DNA of 64,000 nt from Pseudarthrobacter phenanthrenivorans Sphe3. Lineage in GTDB: Bacteria > Actinomycetota > Actinomycetes > Actinomycetales > Micrococcaceae. Under the pieces are notes generated by a model, which had not been told where the DNA came from, searched no databases, and was given only the letters and a program-made list of their open reading frames with translations. The stretch covers positions 3,534,001-3,598,000 of the forward strand of contig NC_015145.1 of the NCBI RefSeq assembly GCF_000189535.1, in the 5' to 3' direction. A program made the position numbers and the translations under genes. Positions 53,630 to 62,887 of the stretch are shown piece by piece (positions within the stretch are counted from its first letter, which is position 1; the number at the start of each line of letters is the position of its first letter).

Positions 53630-54817
53630 TCAGGCCTTCGCAGCCTTGCCCGGAAGTGCCAGCTTGAAGATCTTGCCCCAGGTGGAACCAACCTGCTTCA
53701 GCAAGGGCCCGGTGGTGTACTTCAAACCGTAGCGCTCACAGATTTCACGGACCTTGGGCGCCACCTCGGCGTACCGGTTGGAGGGCAGATCCGGGAAGAG
53801 ATGGTGCTCGATCTGGTGGGAAAGGTTACCGGTCATGATGTGCATGAACTTTGACCCGGAGATGTTGGCGGAGCCGATCATCTGGCGGATGTACCAGTCG
53901 CCGCGGGTTTCGCCTTCGGCCATTTCTTCCGTGAAGGTGTCAGTGCCTTCGGGGAAGTGGCCGCAGAAGATGACCGCGTGGGCCCAGACGTTGCGGACAG
54001 CGTTGGCGGTCAGGGTGCCATAGAGGGCCTGCTTGCCGGAGCCGGTCAGCGTGGCGACGGCGGGCGTGGCCGCGTAGTCCTTGGTGAACTGTGTGACAAC
54101 CTTCTTGCCGAGGGCCTTGAGGTCCTTGAGCAGCGCTTCCTTGGACTTCTTGCCTTCCTTGAACTCCGTGAGCTCAAGGTCGTAGATGGCGATGCCCCAC
54201 TCGAAAAGGGGCGCCAGGATGGCGTTGTACAGCGGGTTGCCAAGGTTCATCGGCTTCCATGGCTGCTGTTCGTCCATCCGCAGGAGGTTGTATCCGACGT
54301 CGTTGTCCTTGCCCACCACGTTGGTCCAGCGGTGGTGGAGGTCATTGTGCGTGTGCTGCCAGGAGCGGGACGGAGTGACGAAGTCCCATTCCCAGGTGGT
54401 GGAGTGGATGTCCGGGTCCCGCATCCAGTCCCACTGGCCGTGCAGGACGTTGTGCCCGATTTCCATGTTTTCGAGGATCTTGGCGAGGCTCAGCAGCGTG
54501 GTCCCGGTGACCCAGGCGGCCTTGTTCTTGCCGACCAGCAATGCGGCGCGGCCGGAGATTTCCAGGCCACGCTGGATCTTGATCACACGGCGGATGTAGG
54601 CGGCGTCCGCTGCCCCGCGCTTGGCCAGGACCTCGTCGCGGATGGCGTCCAGCTCGCGGCCGAGCTCGGCCACCTGCTCATCGGTCAGGTGGGCGGCGGC
54701 GGGCGGCCGCACGGTGGGGCTGCCGGACTCGGCAAGCTTTCCGGGGCGCGTCCTCGACCCTCCGGCGGAAGTGCCCTTGGGTGCGGGAGTGGCCTTGCTG
54801 GGTGAAATTACAGACAT
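53630..54817 (-). CDS. Acyl-lipid/acyl-CoA fatty acid desaturase
   Basis: A 395-aa membrane desaturase. The three His boxes are GHNVLHGQWDW, HTHNDLHHRW and QIEHHLFPDLP, which bind the diiron centre. A short hydrophobic segment lies between boxes 1 and 2. It introduces a double bond into a membrane fatty acid, perhaps for cold adaptation. The upstream ferredoxin reductase (13 bp gap) should supply electrons, as with mycobacterial DesA3 and its reductase. Start ATG at 54817 with GAGGAG upstream. Confidence 0.92.
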   Translation of the reverse strand: MSVISPSKATPAPKGTSAGGSRTRPGKLAESGSPTVRPPAAAHLTDEQVAELGRELDAIRDEVLAKRGAADAAYIRRVIKIQRGLEISGRAALLVGKNKAAWVTGTTLLSLAKILENMEIGHNVLHGQWDWMRDPDIHSTTWEWDFVTPSRSWQHTHNDLHHRWTNVVGKDNDVGYNLLRMDEQQPWKPMNLGNPLYNAILAPLFEWGIAIYDLELTEFKEGKKSKEALLKDLKALGKKVVTQFTKDYAATPAVATLTGSGKQALYGTLTANAVRNVWAHAVIFCGHFPEGTDTFTEEMAEGETRGDWYIRQMIGSANISGSKFMHIMTGNLSHQIEHHLFPDLPSNRYAEVAPKVREICERYGLKYTTGPLLKQVGSTWGKIFKLALPGKAAKA

Positions 54818-54830
54818 ACCGTGGTGCTCC

Positions 54831-55928
54831 TCAGATTTCGAGGTTGACGGGTCCGGCGGCTGCCGAGACACACGTTTGGATCAGTTGGCCGGGTTCGCCG
54901 TGGACTTCCCCGGTGCGGAGGTCACGGACCTGCCCGGACAGGAGTGGTGTGAGGCAGCTGTGGCAGATGCCCATGCGGCAGCCGCTGGGCATCAGCACCC
55001 CGGCGTCCTCGCCGACGTCCAGGATGGGGGTGTCGCCGTCGGCTTCCACTTCCCGGTCGGAGGCCTCGAAGGTGACCAGGCCGCCGTCGTGCCCCACGCC
55101 GCCTTCGAAGGTGGTGTTGAAGCGTTCGATCATGAGGTTGCCGGCACTGCCCGCAACCGCCACGTCCGTGCCCGGAGCCGCCGTCGTCAGTGCGGCACGC
55201 TTCCACAGCGCTTCGGCGTCGTCCAGGAAGCTGTCCGGACCGCAGGCGTAGGCGGCGCGTTCCTTCCAGTCCGGGCAGATCTCGTCCAGCTGCGAGGTGT
55301 TGGTGAGGTCCATGCGGCCCTGCTCGCCGGTGAACCAGTGGGCGAGCCGGAAGTTCGGGAACTGGTCAGCGAGCTCGGCAAGTTCTTCACGGAAGAGGCT
55401 GTCGCCGGGGGTGCGGGCAGAGTGGACAAGCACGACGTCGGCATCCGGACGCCGCGGGACAAGTGTGCGGATCATGGACATCACCGGGGTAATGCCGCTG
55501 CCCGCCGTGACCATCAGCAAGGGCCTGGGGTGCTCCGGGAGCACGAAGTCGCCCTGCGGAGGAGCGAGGAACAAGACGTCGCCGGGCTTGGTGGTCCGCA
55601 CCAGGGTGCCGGAAACCGCGCCGACGTCGGTGACCGTGATGGCCGGATCTTTGCCGGCAGGGGCGCTGAGGGAGTAGGAGCGCCAGTGACGGACGCCGTC
55701 GAGCTCGACGCCGATGCGCGCCCACTGTCCTGCGAGGTGGGAGTGCCAGCCCCGGCCGGGCCGGAAAAAGATTGTTGCAGACTGCGCCGTCTCCTGGACC
55801 ACGCGTGTCACAACACCGCGAAGCTGCCGGGCAGAGTAGACAGGGTTGAACAGCGCCAGGATGTCCTCCGGCGACAGGGGCGTGGTGAGCACAGTGGCCG
55901 CTTGGGCCAGCTGACGTAACCGGATCAT
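54831..55928 (-). CDS. Ferredoxin reductase-like protein with C-terminal 2Fe-2S domain
   Basis: About 365 aa. An FAD-binding barrel (WRSYSLSAPAGKDPAIT near residue 110) is followed by an NAD(P) domain (VTAGSGITPVMSMI near 160). The C-terminal plant-type 2Fe-2S cluster has CRMGICHSC. It is electron donor to the desaturase encoded directly downstream. I prefer the ATG at 55928; an in-frame ATG at 55976 would add 16 residues. A ten-codon frame upstream overlaps the preferred start. Confidence 0.9.
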   Translation of the reverse strand: MIRLRQLAQAATVLTTPLSPEDILALFNPVYSARQLRGVVTRVVQETAQSATIFFRPGRGWHSHLAGQWARIGVELDGVRHWRSYSLSAPAGKDPAITVTDVGAVSGTLVRTTKPGDVLFLAPPQGDFVLPEHPRPLLMVTAGSGITPVMSMIRTLVPRRPDADVVLVHSARTPGDSLFREELAELADQFPNFRLAHWFTGEQGRMDLTNTSQLDEICPDWKERAAYACGPDSFLDDAEALWKRAALTTAAPGTDVAVAGSAGNLMIERFNTTFEGGVGHDGGLVTFEASDREVEADGDTPILDVGEDAGVLMPSGCRMGICHSCLTPLLSGQVRDLRTGEVHGEPGQLIQTCVSAAAGPVNLEI

Positions 55929-55957
55929 GCGATTAAGCCTAGAGCGGCGCGAGCCAT
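55925..55957 (-). CDS. Possible ten-codon upstream frame coupled to the ferredoxin reductase
   Basis: ATG at 55957, with GGAGAGAG upstream, opens a ten-residue frame. Its TGA overlaps the reductase ATG as ATGA, so a ribosome could re-initiate on the reductase. It may be only coincidence. Confidence 0.3.
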   Translation of the reverse strand: MARAALGLIA

Positions 55958-56073
55958 AGTTCTCTCTCTCCGTCATATGACCGTTCCGCAGTCACTTTAG
56001 TAGTGGCGCTAAGCCCCCAAGCCGCACTTAAAGAGTAACGGTTCGGGAACGGTCTTAGTTCCCCCATGCTTTC

Positions 56074-56089
56074 AGTAAGCCTGCTTATT
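56074..56089. promoter_or_regulatory. AGTAAG palindrome, copy 3
   Basis: AGTAAGCCTGCTTATT is a 7-2-7 inverted repeat with one mismatch, about 100-150 bp before the reductase/desaturase operon. Confidence 0.5.
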
Positions 56090-56148
56090 ATATCCCGAAA
56101 GGCGGCCCGCGGGGAGGGATTTCTTTGCCGGGAAGGCACGATGGCTGC

Positions 56149-57180
56149 TCAGGTGCTCGGACTCCAGCCCAGGGCGGGCGCGATATAGCGCGCGATATTG
56201 CCCAGCAATTTGGCGTTGAACTCGACCCCCAACTGGTTGGGAACGGTGAGCATCAGGGTGTCGGCCGCCTGGACCGCCGAGTCTCCTGCAAGTTGCTCCG
56301 CAATGATATCCGGAGCGCCCGCGTAGCTTTTTCCGAACCTGGCAGTCAGGCCGTCGATGATTCCAACCTGGTCCCGGCCGTCCCGCAGGGCACTCCCCGC
56401 AAAGTACCTGCTGTCCTCTTCGTCCACGATGGGAAGGACACTGCGGCTGACTGAAATACGCGGCGTGTGCGCATGGCCGGCGGACGACCATGCATCCCTG
56501 AACAGCTGGATCTGCTCAGCCTGCAGCTCATGGAACGGAACGCCCGTGTCCTCGGTGAGCAAGGTGGAACTCATCAGGTTCATGCCCAGTTCTGCCGCCC
56601 ACACGGCCGTCTTCCGCGTACCTGCACCCCACCAGATGCGTTCCGACAGGCCAGGCGACTGGGGCTGGACGGGCAGCAACCCCGTGGCTCCCCCTGCGTA
56701 CCGGGGGTCTGCTTGGGCCACGCCGGCGCCAGTGATGGCCTTGCGGAAGAGGGCTGTGTGCCTGCGTGCCATGTCGGCGTCGGTTTCACCGGGCTGGGGG
56801 ACATATCCGAAGGCAGCCGCACCCTGGCGGGCAGGTTCAGGTGAGCCCCTGCTGATCCCCAGCTGCAGCCTGCCCCCGCTGATCAGGTCCGTGGCCGCGG
56901 CTTCCTCGGCGAGGTAAAGGGGATTTTCATATCGCATGTCAATGACGCCGGTGCCGATTTCGATGCGGCTTGTCCGGGCAGCAATGGCGGACAGGAGCGG
57001 GAAGGGTGACGCTTGCTGCCGCGCGAAGTGATGGACGCGGAAGAACGCCCCGTCCACCCCTATCTCTTCGGCGGCGACGGACAGGTCAATGGCCTGCAGG
57101 AGTGCGTCCCCCGCAGTCCTGGTGCGGGAGCCCTGGCCGGGGCCCCAGTGTCCGAAGGAAAGAAATCCGATGCGCTCCAT
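56149..57180 (-). CDS. LLM-class flavin-dependent oxidoreductase
   Basis: A 343-aa luciferase-like monooxygenase-family protein. It has [15 protein letters not shown] at the start, [14 protein letters not shown] near residue 40 and [17 protein letters not shown] near 77, then [14 protein letters not shown]. These are typical of the FMN-binding TIM-barrel family. Flavin and substrate are not predictable; it may act on a small aliphatic or aromatic compound. ATG at 57180. It stands alone on the minus strand. Confidence 0.87.
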   Translation of the reverse strand: MERIGFLSFGHWGPGQGSRTRTAGDALLQAIDLSVAAEEIGVDGAFFRVHHFARQQASPFPLLSAIAARTSRIEIGTGVIDMRYENPLYLAEEAAATDLISGGRLQLGISRGSPEPARQGAAAFGYVPQPGETDADMARRHTALFRKAITGAGVAQADPRYAGGATGLLPVQPQSPGLSERIWWGAGTRKTAVWAAELGMNLMSSTLLTEDTGVPFHELQAEQIQLFRDAWSSAGHAHTPRISVSRSVLPIVDEEDSRYFAGSALRDGRDQVGIIDGLTARFGKSYAGAPDIIAEQLAGDSAVQAADTLMLTVPNQLGVEFNAKLLGNIARYIAPALGWSPST

Positions 57181-57257
57181 ACCTGCCCCAACCCGGGAGG
57201 ATCTGCCGGCATTCCCGGGCTGGGGCACGCTGTTGCCCCGGCTGGCATGATGACTGC

Positions 57258-57557
57258 GTGGACATTCCTGATGAAGCTGCCGGCATCGCCAAGACCATCC
57301 TGCTGTTCGCCCTTGCCGCCGCAGCGGAAATCGGCGGCGCCTGGCTGGTGTGGCAGTCCGTCCGCGAAGGCAAGGACTGGTGGTGGGCAGGGCTGGGCGT
57401 TATTGCACTTGGTGCCTACGGATTTGTGGCCACACTCCAGCCTGATGCCCATTTCGGCCGGATCCTGGCCGCATACGGCGGGGTGTTTGTTGCCGGTTCA
57501 CTGGTCTGCCTGCTGGGCGTGGCCGTGATCATGTTTGCCCCGCGTAACGGAGGATAG
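57258..57557 (+). CDS. YnfA-family (UPF0060) membrane protein
   Basis: A 99-aa, four-helix small membrane protein of the SMR-like YnfA family. Conserved parts are [24 protein letters not shown] near residue 12 and [29 protein letters not shown] near 55. Some family members are small multidrug effluxers. The best start is a GTG at 57258; a -10-like CATGAT six bases before it suggests a weak leaderless signal. It ends 4 bp before lhgO, and its end contains the lhgO ribosome binding site. Confidence 0.85.
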   Translation: MDIPDEAAGIAKTILLFALAAAAEIGGAWLVWQSVREGKDWWWAGLGVIALGAYGFVATLQPDAHFGRILAAYGGVFVAGSLVCLLGVAVIMFAPRNGG

Positions 57558-57561
57558 TGCC

Positions 57562-58755
57562 ATGGCGGACTACTGCATTGTTGGCGGCGGCATCGTTGGC
57601 CTGGCTACGGCCTACCAGTTGCTGAGCAAGCAGCCGGGAGCTTCCCTGGTCCTGCTGGAGGCCGCAGAGACCCTGGCCTCCCACCAGACCGGCCACAACA
57701 GCGGCGTGATCCATTCCGGCATCTACTACCCGCCGGGCAGCCTCAAGGCACGGTTCAGCAAACTCGGCGCCGGGCAAACCAAGGAATTCTGCCAGCGCCA
57801 CGGCATCCCCTACCAGGAACCGGGAAAGCTGCTGGTTGCCACCTCAGCCCTGGAGTTGGCGCGGCTCGGCCAACTGGAAGAAAGGGCAGCGATCCACGGC
57901 CTGGAGCATGAGCGGATCGACCAGGCTGAGCTGCGCCGGCGGGAACCCAACGTTTCGGGGCTGGGCGCACTGTTCATCCCCAGTACAGGCATTGTTGACT
58001 ACACCGAAGTGGCGCGGAAGCTGGCTGCACTTGTCACGGCGGCGGGCGGCCAGGTGGTCACCGGGGCAAAGGTCACCTCCATTGTTGAGCATGGGGACCG
58101 GGTGGATGTGGGCACCAGCGGTGGCCGGTACAGCTGCCGGCAGCTGGTGGCGTGCGCCGGCCTCCAGTCGGACCGGCTGGCGGGGATGGCAGGGGTGGAC
58201 ATCGATGTGCAGATCATTCCGTTCCGGGGTGAGTACTTCGAGCTGCCGCCGGAGAAGTCGGACTATGTCAAGCATCTGATCTACCCCGTCCCTGATCCTG
58301 CCCTGCCGTTCCTGGGCGTGCACCTCAGCCCCACGGTGGCCGGCACCATCACGGTGGGACCCAACGCCGTGCTGGGTCTGGCCCGCGAGGGCTACCCCAA
58401 ATTCTCGGTGGATCTCCGGGATGTGGGCCGGTACCTGCGCTTTCCGGGGCTTTGGCACGTGGCGCGGGCCAACTCAGCTGCGGCCGTGCGGGAGGTACGC
58501 AATTCCCTCTTTAAGGGCAGCTATCTCAAGGAATGCCGGAAGTACGCGCCCGGCCTCAACAAAGGTGACCTCCTCCCGCACGAGGCCGGCATCCGCGCCC
58601 AGGCGGTCCGGCGCGACGGCACGCTCATCCACGATTTCCTGCTGGCCGAGACACCGCGGATGATCCACGTCATGAACGCCCCTTCGCCAGCGGCCACAGC
58701 AGCACTGCCCATCGGCGAGCACCTGGCGTCCAAGGCGCTGCGGCCCCGTGCCTGA
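57562..58755 (+). CDS. lhgO: L-2-hydroxyglutarate oxidase/dehydrogenase (LhgO family)
   Basis: A 397-aa DAO-type FAD enzyme. It has ADYCIVGGGIVGLATAYQLL at the N terminus, HNSGVIHSGIYYPPGSLKA near residue 48, and FRGEYFELPPEK near 222. It ends with HVMNAPSPAATAALPIGEHL. It oxidises L-2-hydroxyglutarate to 2-oxoglutarate, or a close relative. The CGGAGGA site lies in the end of ynfA. Confidence 0.9.
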   Translation: MADYCIVGGGIVGLATAYQLLSKQPGASLVLLEAAETLASHQTGHNSGVIHSGIYYPPGSLKARFSKLGAGQTKEFCQRHGIPYQEPGKLLVATSALELARLGQLEERAAIHGLEHERIDQAELRRREPNVSGLGALFIPSTGIVDYTEVARKLAALVTAAGGQVVTGAKVTSIVEHGDRVDVGTSGGRYSCRQLVACAGLQSDRLAGMAGVDIDVQIIPFRGEYFELPPEKSDYVKHLIYPVPDPALPFLGVHLSPTVAGTITVGPNAVLGLAREGYPKFSVDLRDVGRYLRFPGLWHVARANSAAAVREVRNSLFKGSYLKECRKYAPGLNKGDLLPHEAGIRAQAVRRDGTLIHDFLLAETPRMIHVMNAPSPAATAALPIGEHLASKALRPRA

Positions 58756-58798
58756 CGGTCAATCCACCAGGCTGGCGGGTGGTTGGTGGGGTGGTAGC

Positions 58799-58813
58799 TA
58801 AACTGGCACCGTG
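58799..58813 (+). promoter_or_regulatory. Candidate leaderless promoter of the first DUF202 gene
   Basis: TAAACT at 58799-58804 is followed by six bases and the GTG at 58811. No Shine-Dalgarno sequence precedes the start. Confidence 0.45.
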
Positions 58814-59215
58814 ACCAACAGCGACCGACCCGCCAGCGCTTCCGTTCCGCCGTCGCGCGGGAAAATCGCCGAACGCCTGCTGCCCGGTGGCGAGGAACCG
58901 GACCCGCGGTTCACCTTGGCTAACGAGCGCACGTTCCTCGCCTGGATCCGCACATCCCTCGCACTGCTGGCCGGCGGCATCGCGATCGAAGCCTTCACCT
59001 CCGACTTGTTCCTGGAACCTGTCCGCAAGGGCCTGGCGGTGGTCCTGCTCCTGCTCGGAATGCTGCTGAGCGGCGGCTCGGCGGTGCGCTGGCTACGGGT
59101 GGAAAGGAGCATGCGCAACAAGGCTCCGCTTCCGCTGCCGCTGATCGTGCCGCTCCTTGCCGCCACCGGGGCACTGGCGGCCGCCGTCGTACTGATCTTC
59201 ATTCTCTGGCGCTGA
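58811..59215 (+). CDS. DUF202 (YidH-like) membrane protein
   Basis: A 134-aa protein. A polar N terminus is followed by the DUF202 signature FTLANERTFLAWIRTSLALLAGG near residue 35, then two more hydrophobic helices. Function unknown. It is the first of two adjacent DUF202 genes and probably starts on a leaderless transcript. Confidence 0.85.
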   Translation: MTNSDRPASASVPPSRGKIAERLLPGGEEPDPRFTLANERTFLAWIRTSLALLAGGIAIEAFTSDLFLEPVRKGLAVVLLLLGMLLSGGSAVRWLRVERSMRNKAPLPLPLIVPLLAATGALAAAVVLIFILWR

Positions 59216-59245
59216 CCGTTGGCGCCCTCCCGCGGAACAGCCCCG

Positions 59246-59557
59246 ATGCACGGCGACCCCGGCCTCCAGCCTGAACGCACCACCCTGGCCTGGGGCCGCA
59301 CCATGATGGCCCTGGTGACCGTCAGCGCCATCTTCCTGCGGTGGCTCCCGCAGCACGGGTTCCCCATCCTGCTGCTGTTTGCGGTGTCGGCGGGCGCGGC
59401 GGCAACCATCTACTTCACGCAGCGCCGGCGCTACAGCGCCAGTTCCCGCGGCATCCACCGGGAGAATGTCGACGCCGACATCACCGCCGTGCTGTGGACG
59501 GCTTTCGCGGGGGTCGTGTTGGGCGGCCTCGGCATCGGAGTGGTTCTTGCCGGCTGA
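59246..59557 (+). CDS. DUF202 membrane protein (second copy)
   Basis: A 103-aa, three-helix protein. It starts MHGDPGLQPERTTLAWGRTMMAL, the DUF202 signature. The ATG at 59246 gives the family's typical N terminus; a TTG at 59219 is less likely. The pair of DUF202 proteins may form a heteromeric membrane complex of unknown role. Confidence 0.82.
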   Translation: MHGDPGLQPERTTLAWGRTMMALVTVSAIFLRWLPQHGFPILLLFAVSAGAAATIYFTQRRRYSASSRGIHRENVDADITAVLWTAFAGVVLGGLGIGVVLAG

Positions 59558-59599
59558 ACCGGGGCATTGGGCTGGCACGCCGTGCACGTGCGGGGCAGG

Positions 59600-59998
59600 C
59601 TAGAACATCGGCAGGATGAAGCCGGCAAGAAACGCCAGGGCCCCGATGCCAGTCAGGCAGCGGCCCAGGACGGATGCCGTCCTGCCCTCCACTTCCGGTG
59701 CGGCCGTCCGCCATTGCGTGGGGCGCCTGGGGTGGTAGTAGATGGGGAGCGTGTCTCCCACGGCAAGATCCTTGATGTCGTGCGGCGACATGGGCGCGTG
59801 GTGCACCTGGTATTTCCGGTCGAACCACCGGAAACCCACTCCGGTGCTGTCCGAATACACCACTGCTTCGGCCACAGCCCAGGGGTGGACGAAGCGGCGG
59901 AGGTACTCCGTGTAGAAGAGCAGGACGAGCCCTGCGGGCAGGCACAACCAGGTCAGCATTTCCAGGATTGGACCTGCCAGATCAAGCGCAGTGGGCAT
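59600..59998 (-). CDS. DUF3592-like membrane protein
   Basis: A 132-aa protein with two helices (about residues 10-30 and 110-130). Between them is a beta-rich loop with VAEAVVYSDSTGVGFRWFDRKYQV and YYHPRRPTQWR, typical of DUF3592-like proteins. The ATG at 59998 has no clear ribosome binding site. Function unknown. Confidence 0.72.
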   Translation of the reverse strand: MPTALDLAGPILEMLTWLCLPAGLVLLFYTEYLRRFVHPWAVAEAVVYSDSTGVGFRWFDRKYQVHHAPMSPHDIKDLAVGDTLPIYYHPRRPTQWRTAAPEVEGRTASVLGRCLTGIGALAFLAGFILPMF

Positions 59999-60055
59999 GA
60001 TTCTGATGGTACAGGCGTACGCTGAGGGGAACGGCCTGCGGAGTAAGGGGAAGCC

Positions 60056-60292
60056 ATGAACGATCAGGACATTTTGACGCGCATCCAGTCCCTCGTAGAG
60101 GAGGAGCATGCACTCCGGGAAGCTTCCGGGGACGGCCAGGTGCCGGACAGGGCGCGGCTGAGGCAGGTGGAAGAAAGCCTTGACCAGTGCTGGGACCTCC
60201 TGCGCCAGCGCCGGGCAAAGTCCGGGACCGGAGCGGACCCGGACGAGGCCGAGGCCCGGCCTGTCAGCGAGGTAGAGGGCTACAAGCAGTAA
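60056..60292 (+). CDS. DUF2630 family protein
   Basis: A 78-aa helical protein. It starts MNDQDILTRIQSLVEEEHAL and has RLRQVEESLDQCWDLLRQRRA, both typical of DUF2630. Function unknown; common in actinobacteria. GGGGAAGCC precedes the ATG. Confidence 0.87.
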   Translation: MNDQDILTRIQSLVEEEHALREASGDGQVPDRARLRQVEESLDQCWDLLRQRRAKSGTGADPDEAEARPVSEVEGYKQ

Positions 60293-60376
60293 CTGCCCCC
60301 GTGGTTCCGATGCCTGGCACGGACGCCGGTATGGTTGCGCTTGAACCGCATCGCGCCGAACAGATTGGAGCCGTCC

Positions 60377-61171
60377 ATGCGACTGGCAGTTGCCCAGATC
60401 ATCAGCACTGCAGACCCCGCAGCCAACCTGGAGCTGATCCGGGATTACGCCACCCGGGCCAAGGCTGCCGGCGCGGAACTCGTTGTCTTTCCGGAGGCCA
60501 CCATGCGCGCTTTCGGAAACCCGCTCCGCGATATTGCCGAGCCGGTGGACGGGCCTTGGGCTGAAGCTGTCCGGGCTCTTGCGGGGGAACTGGGCATTGC
60601 AATCGTGGCCGGCATGTTCACGCCCGGGAAGGACGGCCGGGTGCGGAACACGCTGCTGGTCACCGGCCCGGGGCTGGACACCTCCTATGACAAGGTCCAC
60701 CTGTTCGACGCCTTCGGCTTCGCCGAGTCCAAAACCGTGGATCCCGGCGAAAAGCCCGTGACCTTCGAACTCAACGGCACAGTCTTTGGGCTGGCCACGT
60801 GCTACGACGTCCGCTTCCCTGCCCTGTTTACCGCCAATGCCCGGGCGGGCGCCCAGGTCAATATCGTCTGCGCGTCGTGGGGAGCCGGCGAGGGAAAGGC
60901 CGAACAGTGGGACCTCCTGGTGCGGGCGCGCGCGCTGGACAGCACCACCTTCGTGGTGGCTTGCGGGCAAGGTGACCCCCAGGCCATCGGGGACGGCCCG
61001 GCAGGGACTGCTCCCACAGGCGTTGGCCACAGCGCCGTCATCTCGCCCCTTGGCACCGCGGTGGCAACACTGGGCGGGAAGCCGGAACTCGCCGTCGTCG
61101 ACATCGATCCCTCAGTGGTGGACGGCGTCCGCGCCCAGCTTCCGGTACTGGCAAACGCCCGCGAGTTCTAG
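60377..61171 (+). CDS. Carbon-nitrogen hydrolase (nitrilase-superfamily amidase)
   Basis: A 264-aa member of the nitrilase superfamily. The catalytic triad is Glu in VFPEATM near residue 43, Lys in DKVHLFD near 110 and Cys in LATCYDVRFP near 144. It resembles omega-amidase or deaminated-glutathione amidase. The ATG at 60377 follows TTGGAGCC. Substrate not settled. It precedes the amt control region. Confidence 0.88.
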   Translation: MRLAVAQIISTADPAANLELIRDYATRAKAAGAELVVFPEATMRAFGNPLRDIAEPVDGPWAEAVRALAGELGIAIVAGMFTPGKDGRVRNTLLVTGPGLDTSYDKVHLFDAFGFAESKTVDPGEKPVTFELNGTVFGLATCYDVRFPALFTANARAGAQVNIVCASWGAGEGKAEQWDLLVRARALDSTTFVVACGQGDPQAIGDGPAGTAPTGVGHSAVISPLGTAVATLGGKPELAVVDIDPSVVDGVRAQLPVLANAREF

Positions 61172-61324
61172 CGGCGAGGGCGTGAACTACGCTTTACGCG
61201 GCCGAAACCTGCCACGTCCAGCGCCCGACGGCGGCTCCTCACCTTCCGCCCTTCGGCCTGCCGCTGCATTGTTGGCCAGGCGGCCAAAAAGCGAGACCAG
61301 GACGCAACGCCGGGGGCGGCGCTG

Positions 61325-61362
61325 TTAACATCCCCGAAACATGCCCGACACGGGCACTTCAC
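61325..61362. promoter_or_regulatory. GlnR-type operator array 1
   Basis: TTAAC, GAAAC, GACAC and TTCAC follow each other with exactly six bases between them. This matches the alternating gTnAc-n6-GaAAc layout of actinobacterial GlnR boxes. The first, second and third elements fit at four or five of five positions; the last fits less well. Confidence 0.55.
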
Positions 61363-61377
61363 ACAGCAGCCGTTTCT

Positions 61378-61393
61378 GTAACGCCAGCGCAAC
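61378..61393. promoter_or_regulatory. GlnR-type operator 2
   Basis: GTAAC, six bases, GCAAC: the first half is a perfect gTnAc box and the second is GaAAc with one mismatch. It lies 16 bp beyond the first array. Confidence 0.5.
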
Positions 61394-61501
61394 TTGGCGG
61401 CGTGTTTCCGGAAACACAGCACCTCGAAGATGGACGGCGGGGGAAGTGCGAGGGCCGGCATCGAGCGCCCCGCCGGAGGCGCGACGCGAAGGGACCCGCA
61501 G

Positions 61502-62869
61502 GTGGAAATTTCTGCCCAACATGTCTGGCTGATGATCTCGGCCGCAATGGTACTGCTGATGACACCCGGGCTTGGCCTGTTCTATGGCGGCATGACCCGG
61601 GCCAAGGCGGCCCTGAACATGATCATGATGAGCTTCATCTCGGCCGGGATCGTGGGCGTGGTCTGGGTCCTGTGGGGCTACTCCATGACCACGGGGGAGG
61701 GCGTGTTGGGTCTCTTCGGCAACCCGTTCGCACATTTCGGCCTGCAAAGCCTCATGGGCTCACCCGACCTGATCAAGGCGGGCTACAGCGCCACCTTTGC
61801 GATCATCACAGTGGCCCTGATCAGCGGAGCGATTGCGGACCGTGCAAAGTTCGGCGCCTGGGCACTGTTCGTCCCGCTCTGGATCACCGTGGTGTACTGC
61901 CCGCTCGCCTACATGGTCTGGGGCGGCGGGCTGATGAGCGCCGATGGTGCCGTCACCGCAGTGTTCGGCCAGGTCATCGACTTCGCCGGCGGCGCAGTGG
62001 TGGAGATCAGCTCCGGCACCGCAGCCCTGGTCCTTGCACTAATCGTTGGCCAGCGCCACGGCTTTGCCAAGGACCCCAACCACCGTCCGCACAACGTGCC
62101 CTTCATCATGCTGGGTGCGGCCATCCTGTGGTTCGGGTGGTTCGGGTTCAACGGCGGGGCAGCGACCACCGCCGAGCAGGCCAGCCTCATCTGGGTGAAC
62201 ACGCTGGTGACTCCTGCCGCCGCAATGCTCAGCTGGCTGGTGACCGAGAAAATCCGCCACGGCCACCCCACATCCCTGGGGGCTGCGTCCGGCGTCGTGG
62301 CCGGCCTGGTGGCCATCACCCCCTCCTGCGCCAACATCAGCCCGGTTGCTGCCATCGGGCTGGGCCTGATGGCCGGAGCCGCCTGTGCCGTGTTCGTTGA
62401 CCTCAAGTACCGCTTTGGCCTGGACGACTCCCTTGACGTGGTGGGCGTGCACCTGGGCGCAGGCCTCATCGGCACCCTCGCGCTGGGCTTCATTGCCCTG
62501 CCCGTTGATGGCCAGGGCGGCGGGCTCTTCTACGGCGGCGGCGTCCAGCAACTGATCGCCCAGGTTGCGGCCGTGGTGATCACCCTGCTGCTCTCCGGCC
62601 TCGGAACGCTGGTCATTGGCCGTGCCATCAACAGGACCATCGGTTTCCGGGTCAGCACCGAAGCCGAGGCAGCCGGCGTGGACCTGTCCGAGCACGCCGA
62701 GAGTGCCTATGCCTTCGGGGAGATCGGAGCGGGCTTCAACCCGCTGCCCGCCGCCGCCTCCCAGTCCCCTGCTGCTTTCCCCACAACACCGGGGGCAGCA
62801 CAAACTTTGGACACGCCCATGCAGCGCAGCCAGGCAGACGTGGGCAGCAAGGAAGACTCCTTCGCCTGA
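61502..62869 (+). CDS. amt: Ammonium transporter (Amt family)
   Basis: A 455-aa, eleven-helix Amt/Rh channel for ammonium uptake. Start VEISAQHVWLMISAAMVLLM, GTG at 61502 with GAAGGGA upstream. Signature segments are LFYGGMTRAKAALN near residue 27, FIMLGAAILWFGWFGFNGG near 205, and VVGVHLGAGLIGTLALGF near 314. The C-terminal tail is about 60 residues and may contact a PII protein. The upstream GlnR-like boxes imply induction by low nitrogen. Ureide breakdown gives ammonium, so this gene links with the purine island only through nitrogen control. Confidence 0.93.
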   Translation: MEISAQHVWLMISAAMVLLMTPGLGLFYGGMTRAKAALNMIMMSFISAGIVGVVWVLWGYSMTTGEGVLGLFGNPFAHFGLQSLMGSPDLIKAGYSATFAIITVALISGAIADRAKFGAWALFVPLWITVVYCPLAYMVWGGGLMSADGAVTAVFGQVIDFAGGAVVEISSGTAALVLALIVGQRHGFAKDPNHRPHNVPFIMLGAAILWFGWFGFNGGAATTAEQASLIWVNTLVTPAAAMLSWLVTEKIRHGHPTSLGAASGVVAGLVAITPSCANISPVAAIGLGLMAGAACAVFVDLKYRFGLDDSLDVVGVHLGAGLIGTLALGFIALPVDGQGGGLFYGGGVQQLIAQVAAVVITLLLSGLGTLVIGRAINRTIGFRVSTEAEAAGVDLSEHAESAYAFGEIGAGFNPLPAAASQSPAAFPTTPGAAQTLDTPMQRSQADVGSKEDSFA

Positions 62870-62887
62870 CCTGCCTGGAGTGGACCG

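Larger units (their letters stand above)
61172..61501. promoter_or_regulatory. Control region of the ammonium transporter gene
   Basis: 330 bp with no convincing gene. It holds GlnR-like boxes at 61325-61362 and 61378-61393, and the perfect palindrome GTGTTTCCGGAAACAC at 61402-61417. Confidence 0.55.
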
